Origin: Geodermatophilus obscurus DSM 43160
GTDB lineage: Bacteria > Actinomycetota > Actinomycetes > Mycobacteriales > Geodermatophilaceae
Assembly: GCF_000025345.1 (NCBI RefSeq)
Contig: NC_013757.1
Span: 62,001-126,000, forward strand
Length of the DNA: 64,000 nucleotides
Direction of reading: 5' to 3'
Shown here piece after piece: positions 57,512 through 64,000 of the stretch. How positions within the stretch are numbered: position 1 is the stretch's first letter; each line of letters starts with the position of its first letter. The notes below the pieces were generated by a model. The model was not told the DNA's origin and did not search any database. It saw nothing but the letters and a program-made list of their open reading frames with translations. Position numbers and translations under genes: made by a program.

Positions 57512-57513
57512 GG

Positions 57514-57831
57514 CTAGCTCCCCCGGTAGGTCGAGTAGGCAAACGGTGCCAGCAGCAGCGGCACGTGGTGGTGCTCGGCGGGCTCGCGGACGTCGAAGGA
57601 GAGCACCACCTCGGGGTAGAAGGTGTCCCGCCCCTGCCCGGCGAACCACGGGCCGGTCGCGAAGACCAGCCGGTGGGCGCACGGCGCGGTCGTCCCCTCG
57701 GCCAGCCGGCACCGGCCGTCGGCGTCGGTGACCCCCTCGGCCACCATCTCCTCACCGGCGAAGAGCCGGACGGTCATCCCCGCCGCCGGCCGGCCCAGCA
57801 CGGAGTCCAGCACGTGCGTGGAGACGCTCAC
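57514..57831 (-). CDS. uraH: 5-Hydroxyisourate hydrolase
   Basis: A 105-residue transthyretin-like enzyme. It begins S-T-H-V-L-D-S-V-L-G-R-P-A (about 4-16), with V-T-D-A-D-G-R-C, F-Y-P-E-V-V-L-S-F and H-H-H-V-P-L-L-L-A-P-F-A-Y-S-T-Y-R-G-S. The terminal Y-R-G-S tetrapeptide is the catalytic signature. It hydrolyses 5-hydroxyisourate to OHCU. GTG 57831 overlaps the uraD stop by 4 bp (GTGA). Downstream, the uricase that would supply its substrate is broken. Confidence 0.93.
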   Translation of the reverse strand: MSVSTHVLDSVLGRPAAGMTVRLFAGEEMVAEGVTDADGRCRLAEGTTAPCAHRLVFATGPWFAGQGRDTFYPEVVLSFDVREPAEHHHVPLLLAPFAYSTYRGS

Positions 57832-58409
57832 GACTGCAATGGCTCCGTTCCGGGCTCGTTCCGCTCCTCGCTCGCTGGCGCTCGCTGCGATGTCCGCTCG
57901 TCCGTCACGTTCGCGGACACCAGCTCCCGCACCCGCAGCGCGGTGATCTCGGCCAGCTGACCGGTCACCTCGGCCCGCTCGGTCTCCTCGTCGTTCCCCA
58001 GCCTCCGGCACAGCTCGGCCAGCAGCTCCTCCGGTGAGCGGCCCGCCGCGCGGACGAGGAACACCCGGTCGAAGCGCTCCTCGTACTCCCGGTTGCCCTC
58101 GGCCAGCGCGGTGCGCGTCGCGTCGTCCGCCGAGCCCACCGCGCTCTGCTCCCGGCGGGAGGCCTCCGCCTCGGGCGAGGAGCCCTCGGGCCGGTCGCCG
58201 ATCCGCGGGTGGACGGCGATCGCCAGCTCGACCTCATCCCACGGCAGGCCGCGGACGACGTCCTCGACGCGGGCCACGAGCGCGTCGACGTCCGGATAGG
58301 GCCGGCCGGCCACCACCTCGGCGGCGAACCGCGGTGCGGCGTTGCACGCCCGCAGGGCCTGGACGGCGCGGTCGGCGGGCTCGGCGTTGAAGTCGTCGAG
58401 GGCAGCCAT
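57828..58409 (-). CDS. uraD: OHCU decarboxylase with odd C-terminal tail
   Basis: A 193-residue 2-oxo-4-hydroxy-4-carboxy-5-ureidoimidazoline decarboxylase. The active-site segment H-P-R-I-G-D-R-P (about 67-74) and S-R-R-E-Q-S (about 84-89) are present; F-D-R-V-F-L-V-R-A-A-G-R-S follows. The family ends near E-I-T-A-L-R-V-R-E-L-V-S (about 167), but this protein adds about 25 low-complexity residues rich in Ser, Glu and Arg. They are encoded by a quasi-palindromic GCGAGC-rich sequence (57845-57900) that looks inserted. ATG start at 58409. First gene of uraD-uraH. Confidence 0.9.
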   Translation of the reverse strand: MAALDDFNAEPADRAVQALRACNAAPRFAAEVVAGRPYPDVDALVARVEDVVRGLPWDEVELAIAVHPRIGDRPEGSSPEAEASRREQSAVGSADDATRTALAEGNREYEERFDRVFLVRAAGRSPEELLAELCRRLGNDEETERAEVTGQLAEITALRVRELVSANVTDERTSQRAPASEERNEPGTEPLQS

Positions 58410-58476
58410 GCGACGAGGATGGCAGCCCCTGCCGATGGTCCCCGCGCTGGGACCACCGGCGTGGCAGGGTCGGGGG

Positions 58477-58851
58477 ATGCCGCTGCCGGAGGACGTCTGC
58501 GCCGAGCTGGACCGGCGGCTGGCACCGGTCGACGGCGCCCGCGCCGCCTCCGCCGGCGAGCGGACGGCGCGGCAGCCGGTGCACACCTGCCGCGTGCCCG
58601 CGGATTCCGTCGTCCCCGGCCTCGCCGCCGCCCGGGGCGCCGAGGCGCTGGCCGCCCTGGACGTGCACACCGCGAAAGCGCTTGCCACCGTCGTGCTGCG
58701 GGGTCTGGACCGCGGCGCGCTGGACGACGGCGAGGTGCGGACGGCCATCGGTGTGGAGCGCCCCGAGCCGGCGCGACTGGCCCGGCGCAGCGCGCGGACC
58801 GACACGTCCGCAACCGGCCGTGGCGGCCCGCCACCTACCATCCCCTCGTGA
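58477..58851 (+). pseudogene. Truncated DUF6986-type aldolase remnant
   Basis: A 124-residue ORF. Its start (L-P-E-D-V-C-A-E-L-D-R-R-L-A-P-V, R-Q-P-V-H-T-C-R-V-P-A-D) resembles the N terminus of the ~400-residue DUF6986 aldolase-like family often found beside urate genes. After about residue 70 it jumps to A-L-A-T-V-V-L-R-G-L-D-R-G-A-L-D-D-G-E-V, which looks like the C-terminal end, so the catalytic middle appears deleted in frame. It overlaps the following sensor gene by GTGA, which may explain why its frame persists. The family assignment is from memory of sequence style and uncertain. Confidence 0.45.
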
Positions 58852-61800
58852 GCGACCAGGACCTCGGCACGTCGCTGTTCGCCGGCGGCGGCGAGGTCGG
58901 CCGCGCGATGGCCGGGATCGACTGGTCGCAGACCCCGCTCGGCCCGCCGGAGCAGTGGCCCTCCGGGCTGCGGCACACCGTCCGGATCCTGCTCACGTCG
59001 CGCTTCGCGATGTGGGCCGGCTGGGGGCCGGAGCTCGCCTTCTTCTACAACGACGCCTACCGGCACGACACGCTGCAGACCAAGCACCCCTGGGCGCTGG
59101 GCCGGCCGGCCTCCGAGGTGTGGGCCGAGATCTGGCCGGACATCGCGCCGCGCACCTCGGCGGTGCTCCACGACGGCACCGCCACCTGGGACGAGGACCT
59201 GCTGCTCTTCCTGGAGCGCAGCGGCTACCGGGAGGAGACGTACCACACCTTCTCCTACAGCCCCCTGCCCGACGACGACGGCGGCACCGGCGGCCTGCTC
59301 TGCGTGGTCACCGAGACCACCCAGCAGGTCGTGGGCGAGCGGCGGATGGCCACGCTGCGCGACCTCGCCGCGGCGCTCGGGGCCGCCCGCTCCGAGGAGG
59401 CCGTGCTCACCGCCGCCGGCGAGCAGCTGGCCCGCAACGACGTCGACCTGCCCTTCAGCGCCGTCTACCTGCTCGACGACGACGGGACCGCCCGGCTGGG
59501 CAGCACGGCCGGCGTCGAGCCCGGGTCGGCCGCCCTGCCCCGGGTGCTGACCGCCGACGACGAAGCGGTGTGGCCGGTGGCGCGGCTCCTGGCCGGCGAG
59601 GACGTCGTCACGGAGGACCTCGACCGACGGTTCCCCGGCCTGCCGACCGGCGCCTGGGAGGTGCCCCCCGTCCAGGCGGCCGCGCTGCCGATCGCCTCGT
59701 CGTCGCAGGACCGCGGCCCGGTCGCCGGCTTCCTCGTGGTCGGCCTCAACCCGCACCGGCGCTGGGACGACGACTACCGCGGCTTCCTCGGCCTGGTGGC
59801 CAACCAGGTCTCCGCCGCCCTCACCAACGCCGGCAGCTACGAGGCCGAGCGGCGGCGGGCCGAGGCGCTGGCCGAGCTGGACCGGGCCAAGACCGACTTC
59901 TTCAGCAACGTCAGCCACGAGTTCCGCACCCCGCTGACGCTCATCGCCGGTCCGGTCGCCGAGCTGCGCGCCTCGCCGGTGGCCGCGTCGGACCCGCGGG
60001 TGCGCGAGGAGCTGGAGGTCATCGAGCGCAACGCGCAGCGGCTGGGCAGGCTGGTCAACACCCTGCTGGACTTCTCCCGGATCCAGGCCGGCCGCATCGA
60101 CGCCCGCTTCGAGCCCGTCGACCTGGCCGCCACCACCGCCGAGCTGGCCAGCGTCTTCCGCTCGGCCGTCGCCCGGGCGGGGCTGGAGTTCACCGTCGAC
60201 TGCGCGCCGCTGGACGGGCCGGTGCACATCGACCGGGACATGTGGGAGAAGGTCGTCCTCAACCTGCTGTCCAACGCGCTGAAGTTCACCTTCACCGGCG
60301 GCATCGCGGTGCGGCTGCGACAGGAGGACGGCAGCGCGCGGCTGAGCGTCACCGACACCGGCACCGGCATCCCCGCCGACGAGCTGCCCCGGCTCTTCGA
60401 GCGGTTCCACCGGGTGGCCGACGCCCGCGGGCGCTCCGGCGAGGGCAGCGGGATCGGCCTGGCCATGGTGCGCGAGCTGGTCGGCCTGCACGGCGGCACC
60501 ATCGACGTCGACAGCGCTCCCGACACCGGGACGACGTTCACCGTCACCCTGCCGATGGGCGCCGCGCACCTGCCTGTCGACCGGCTGGCCGAGCCCGTTC
60601 CCGACGCGCCCGCCGTGTCCCCGGCAGCCGTCCCCTTCGTCACCGAGGCGCTGCGCTGGCTGCCGGATGGCGACGCCGCCGCCGAGCCGGCGTCGGCGGG
60701 CCCGGACCCGGCGGCGGTCTCCGGCCGGGTGCTGGTCGCCGACGACAACGCCGACATGCGGGGGTACCTGCTGCGGCTGCTGGGGCCGCACTACGACGTC
60801 CGGGCGGTCGCCGACGGCCGGCAGGCCCTCGACGCGGCGCTGGCCGACCCGCCGGACCTCGTCGTCAGCGACGTGATGATGCCCGGGCTGGACGGCATGG
60901 GACTGCTGGCCGCCCTGCGCGCGGAGCCGCGCACCGCCCGGGTCCCGGTGGTGCTGCTGTCGGCGCGGGCCGGCGAGGAGGCCGCCGTCGAGGGCCTGGC
61001 GGCCGGGGCCGACGACTACCTGGTCAAGCCGTTCTCCGCGCAGGAGCTGCTCGCCCGGGTCCGCGCGCACCTGGAGCTGGGCCGAGCCCGGCGGGCCGCG
61101 GAGGAGCAGTTCACCGCGATGGCCGACCTGGCGCCGGCCCTCATCTGGGTCACCGACCCCGACGGACGACGGGTGTTCGTCAACCGCGGCTGGACCGAGT
61201 TCACCGGTCGCCCGGCCCGCGAGGAGGTCGGGGACGGCTGGGAGCAGGGCCTGCACCCGGAGGACCGGGACCGCTACGCCCAGGTCGTCGCCGCGGCGAT
61301 CGCGCGCCGAGAGGGCTGGGAGGTCGACGTCCGGTTGCGCCGCGCCGACGGCACCTACCACTGGCTGCTGGAGCGGGCAGTGCCGATCGGGAGGCAGCCG
61401 ATCGGGACGGGCGAGACCTCCGCCGGCTACGTGGGCAGCTGCACCGATATCAACGCCCGGACCCGCGAGACGGCCCGGCAGACGCTGCTGGCCGAGGTCG
61501 GCACCGCGCTGGACCGGGAGACCACCGTCGACGGTCAGCTCGGTGCGCTGGCCCGGCTGCTCGTCGACAGGCGGCTCGCGGACCTCTGCACGGCCCGCGT
61601 GCTGGACGACGACGGACGGCTGCGCTTCGCCGGGATCGCCGGGCTCCACGGTGCCGCCGAGGCCGCCGTGGCCGCCCTCGACCCCGACTCCGGGCTCGGC
61701 CCCGAGGTGGTGCGGACCGGCCGGACCGTGCTGCGGGCTCAGCTGCCCCAGGTGGCTCCCGATCGCCCGGAGGTCGCGGAGGTCCTGGCCGTCGGCTCGG

Positions 61801-63983
61801 GGATGGCGGTGCCGCTGTCCGTCCGCGGCCGGGTCCTCGCCGTCCTCGGGCTCGCCCGGCGTCCGGACGCGCCGCCGTACGACGACGACGACCGGGTGCT
61901 CGTCGAGGAGGTTGCTGGCCGCGCCGCCCTCGCGGTGGACAACGCGGTGCTCCTCGCCGACGAGCGGGCGGCCGCGCGACGGCTGGCGCTGCTGCAGCGG
62001 GCGACCGCCGAGCTGTCCGCGGCGACCACCCCGCTGGAGGTCGCCCAGGTCGCCGGCGGCCACGTCCGGGCGCTCACCGGCCCGGACAGCCGCGTCGCGG
62101 TCTACGAGGTCGACCCCTCGCACCGGGCGCTGTCCGCGCTGGCCATCGACGGCGGGAGCCCGGCCGGCCTGGAGATGTGGCGGACGCTGCCGATGTCGGC
62201 CCCGCTGGCGGCCACCACCGCCGTCACCGAGCGCCGTCCGGTGTGGGTGGAGGACGTCGCCGCACAGCCCCCGGCCGGCCGCGAGCTGGCGCCGGAGCTG
62301 GCCGCGTCCGCAGCGGAGTTCGGGCTCGCTGCTGTCGCGGCCCTGCCGCTGTCCGCGGCCGGGCGGGTGGTCGGCGTCCTGTCGATCGCCTGGCCCGAGG
62401 TGCAGCGCTTCTCTGCGACCGACCGGGCGATGCTGCTCGCCGTCGCCGAGCAGTGCGCTCAGGCCCTCGACCGCGCCCGGCTCTACCGGGCCGAGCGGGG
62501 CATCGCCGAGACGCTGCAGCTGAGCCTGCTGCCGGCGCAGCTGCCCGCACTGGAGCGGCTGGCGCTGGCGGCGCACTACCTGCCCGGCGCCGAGGGCACC
62601 CAGGCGGGCGGCGACTGGTACGACGTCGTCGAGCTGGCCGACCACCGGTTGGCGATCGCCGTGGGCGACGTCGTCGGGCAGGGCCCGGCGGCCGCCGCGG
62701 TCATGGGCCAGCTGCGCAGCGCGCTCTCGACGGCGGTCCTGCAGGGCTGCGGCCCCGCGGAGGCGCTCGAGCTGCTGGACCGGTTCGCCGCCCGGCTGCC
62801 CGGCGCGCTGGCCTCCACCGCAGCCTGCCTGGTCGTCGACGGCACGGCCGGCACGGTCCGGTGGGCCCGCGCCGGTCACCCGCCGGCCCTGCTGGTGACC
62901 CCCGACGGGGCCCAGCTGCTCGACGGTGCCGGCTCCGGCGCCGTCCTCGGCGCACCCGGCCGGCGCCCGTACACCGAGGGCACGGTCCAGATCACCCCGG
63001 GTGCCACGTTGCTGCTCTACACCGACGGGCTTGTCGAGCGCCGCGGCGAGGTCCTCGACGACGGGCTGGAGCGGGTGCGCGCTGCCGCGGCTCGGCACGC
63101 CGCGGCCGACCCGGTCGGGCTGACCGGACGGCTGCTCGCCGAGGTCCTCGCCGACGCCGACCAGCCCGACGACGTCGCGCTGATCGCCGCCCGGCTGCTG
63201 CCCGCGCCCCTGTCCGCCCGGCTGCCGGCCGACCCGCGGAGCCTGTCGGCGGTCCGGCGGGCCGTGGCGGCGTGGACGGCAGCGGCCGGACTGCCCGACG
63301 ACACCGCCGAGGACCTGCAGCTGGCGCTGGGCGAGGCGCTGGCCAACGCGGTGGAGCACGCCTACGCGGCGGCCGCCGACGAGGGCGAGTGCAGCTACCG
63401 GGTGGCCCGCGAGGCCGACGGGAGCCTGCGGGCCGAGGTGCGCGACTCCGGCCTGTGGCGGCCACCGCCGGCCGACCGCGGGTACCGCGGCCGCGGCCTG
63501 GAGCTGATCAGCGCGCTCGCCACCGACGTCGAGGTGGTGCACGTCCCGGAGGTCGCGGGCACCACCGTCCGCTTCCGGATGGCCCCCGCCGTCCCCGGCG
63601 CCCCCGAGCTCCGTCCGCAGCGCGGCACGGCGGGTCCTCCCCTCGACGGGGGCGCGGTGCTGACCGTGCACGACGAGCCGGGCGGGCCGCGCCTGGAGGT
63701 GCACGGTGAGGTCGACCTGGCCACCGCGGGGCGGGTGCGGAGGCAGCTGCTCACCCGGCTCGAGCAGCTCGCCCCGGGGTCGGTCGCGACGCTCGACCTC
63801 GGGCCGACCGGCTACCTGGCCAGCGCCGGCGTCGGGTTGGTGCTGGAGGCCGTCGCGCGGGCGCGGCGGGCCGGCGTCGAGCTCCGGGTACAGACGCGAC
63901 CCGGAACGCCGCCGGCGCGGATACTCGCCCTGGCCGGGGTCGGCGAGCCGGCGGTCGAGGCACCGACGGCGCCACTGGCATGA
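58848..63983 (+). CDS. Hybrid histidine kinase fused to SpoIIE-RsbW-STAS
   Basis: A 1711-residue cytosolic sensor. Order: PAS (about 20-155), GAF (165-335), HisKA with phospho-His357 in N-V-S-H-E-F-R-T-P, HATPase_c (455-570; N box N-L-L-S-N-A), REC (626-742; phospho-Asp675 in V-S-D-V-M-M-P-G), PAS_3 (754-870), GAF (880-1035), GAF (1045-1215), SpoIIE phosphatase (1216-1450; G-G-D-W-Y-D, Asp1256), RsbW-like ATPase (1460-1585; G-E-A-L-A-N-A-V-E-H) and STAS (1605-1705). The STAS loop reads Y-L-A-S-A-G in place of the usual D-S-S-G/D-S-T-G. It joins a phosphorelay to all three partner-switching activities. GTG 58848 overlaps the upstream stop. Confidence 0.92.
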   Translation: MSDQDLGTSLFAGGGEVGRAMAGIDWSQTPLGPPEQWPSGLRHTVRILLTSRFAMWAGWGPELAFFYNDAYRHDTLQTKHPWALGRPASEVWAEIWPDIAPRTSAVLHDGTATWDEDLLLFLERSGYREETYHTFSYSPLPDDDGGTGGLLCVVTETTQQVVGERRMATLRDLAAALGAARSEEAVLTAAGEQLARNDVDLPFSAVYLLDDDGTARLGSTAGVEPGSAALPRVLTADDEAVWPVARLLAGEDVVTEDLDRRFPGLPTGAWEVPPVQAAALPIASSSQDRGPVAGFLVVGLNPHRRWDDDYRGFLGLVANQVSAALTNAGSYEAERRRAEALAELDRAKTDFFSNVSHEFRTPLTLIAGPVAELRASPVAASDPRVREELEVIERNAQRLGRLVNTLLDFSRIQAGRIDARFEPVDLAATTAELASVFRSAVARAGLEFTVDCAPLDGPVHIDRDMWEKVVLNLLSNALKFTFTGGIAVRLRQEDGSARLSVTDTGTGIPADELPRLFERFHRVADARGRSGEGSGIGLAMVRELVGLHGGTIDVDSAPDTGTTFTVTLPMGAAHLPVDRLAEPVPDAPAVSPAAVPFVTEALRWLPDGDAAAEPASAGPDPAAVSGRVLVADDNADMRGYLLRLLGPHYDVRAVADGRQALDAALADPPDLVVSDVMMPGLDGMGLLAALRAEPRTARVPVVLLSARAGEEAAVEGLAAGADDYLVKPFSAQELLARVRAHLELGRARRAAEEQFTAMADLAPALIWVTDPDGRRVFVNRGWTEFTGRPAREEVGDGWEQGLHPEDRDRYAQVVAAAIARREGWEVDVRLRRADGTYHWLLERAVPIGRQPIGTGETSAGYVGSCTDINARTRETARQTLLAEVGTALDRETTVDGQLGALARLLVDRRLADLCTARVLDDDGRLRFAGIAGLHGAAEAAVAALDPDSGLGPEVVRTGRTVLRAQLPQVAPDRPEVAEVLAVGSGMAVPLSVRGRVLAVLGLARRPDAPPYDDDDRVLVEEVAGRAALAVDNAVLLADERAAARRLALLQRATAELSAATTPLEVAQVAGGHVRALTGPDSRVAVYEVDPSHRALSALAIDGGSPAGLEMWRTLPMSAPLAATTAVTERRPVWVEDVAAQPPAGRELAPELAASAAEFGLAAVAALPLSAAGRVVGVLSIAWPEVQRFSATDRAMLLAVAEQCAQALDRARLYRAERGIAETLQLSLLPAQLPALERLALAAHYLPGAEGTQAGGDWYDVVELADHRLAIAVGDVVGQGPAAAAVMGQLRSALSTAVLQGCGPAEALELLDRFAARLPGALASTAACLVVDGTAGTVRWARAGHPPALLVTPDGAQLLDGAGSGAVLGAPGRRPYTEGTVQITPGATLLLYTDGLVERRGEVLDDGLERVRAAAARHAAADPVGLTGRLLAEVLADADQPDDVALIAARLLPAPLSARLPADPRSLSAVRRAVAAWTAAAGLPDDTAEDLQLALGEALANAVEHAYAAAADEGECSYRVAREADGSLRAEVRDSGLWRPPPADRGYRGRGLELISALATDVEVVHVPEVAGTTVRFRMAPAVPGAPELRPQRGTAGPPLDGGAVLTVHDEPGGPRLEVHGEVDLATAGRVRRQLLTRLEQLAPGSVATLDLGPTGYLASAGVGLVLEAVARARRAGVELRVQTRPGTPPARILALAGVGEPAVEAPTAPLA

Positions 63984-64000
63984 CGGCGCGCACACCGGGG

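Larger units (their letters stand above)
57121..57513. other. Region between LiaF-like gene and uraH
   Basis: 393 bp with no intact gene. It holds the uricase remnant (57166-57430), a parS-like site (57432-57445) and a hairpin at the uraH stop (57495-57511). Confidence 0.7.

Noticed and set aside
57828..63995. A 2055-codon open frame on the minus strand opposite the hybrid sensor
   Set aside because: It is antisense to a domain-complete protein and encodes His/Gly/Arg low complexity; only its last ~190 codons (uraD) are real. GC-rich codon bias leaves antisense frames open.

Overview
The window is extremely GC-rich and densely coded. It has many GTG starts, 4-base ATGA/GTGA gene overlaps, a DUF222-HNH (13E12-type) protein, ANTAR and SpoIIE/RsbW-type regulators and a Zur-type operator. 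This points to a high-GC actinobacterium, most likely Geodermatophilaceae (Blastococcus, Modestobacter or Geodermatophilus). That placement is inferred from gene content; no rRNA or tRNA gene was seen.

Layout. 0-9 kb: small stress membrane protein, metallo-beta-lactamase-fold hydrolase, enoyl-CoA hydratase with a pair of near-identical palindromic operators upstream, two tandem PASTA Ser/Thr kinases, cinA-cupin-SRPBCC. 9-12 kb: acetyltransferase, DUF222-HNH protein, a parS-like palindrome and a decayed MFS transporter. 12-22.5 kb: a cyclic-di-GMP block (PAS-GGDEF-EAL with a degenerate cyclase site, a second full PAS-GAF-GGDEF-EAL, two 211-residue PilZ paralogues) around a NYN nuclease, a phospholipase-D enzyme, an FNT channel and a flavin/PLP-oxidase-fold protein. 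22.5-31 kb: two overlapping dynamin-like GTPases, divergent RsbW-like and GAF-ANTAR regulators, nucleoside hydrolase, APC permease. 31-39 kb: PAS-PAS-GAF-SpoIIE phosphatase, a zinc-uptake pair (AztD-like chaperone and AztC/ZnuA-like binding lipoprotein) behind a Zur-like box, GH65 phosphorylase, a second RsbW-like protein. 39-45 kb: thiamine locus, with a TPP riboswitch leading cytX-thiO-thiS-thiG-thiE and two divergent tenA paralogues. 45-56 kb: mntH, Mut7-C nuclease, VOC enzyme, acetyltransferase, hydrolase, frameshifted oxidoreductase, msrA, two methyltransferases, chemoreceptor. 56-64 kb: a phosphoribosyltransferase split by a repeat, a decayed purine-catabolism cluster (uraD, uraH, uricase remnant, aldolase remnant) and a 1711-residue sensor fusing a hybrid histidine kinase to a complete SpoIIE-RsbW-STAS partner-switching module.

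The most unusual genome-scale signal is a dispersed palindromic repeat of about 60 bp. It occurs at least nine times, plus two weaker related sites. Almost every copy starts exactly at a stop codon, in the same orientation as the gene it follows. One copy supplies the N-terminal codons of ThiG, and another interrupts a phosphoribosyltransferase gene and ends its first part with a stop codon.

Functionally the region is rich in signalling: Ser/Thr kinases, c-di-GMP turnover and PilZ receptors, ANTAR antitermination, SpoIIE/RsbW/STAS partner switching and a chemoreceptor. Metal (Zn, Mn) and thiamine acquisition modules carry recognisable regulatory sites. Several genes are decaying (MFS, uricase, oxidoreductase, phosphoribosyltransferase, a TPR fragment).
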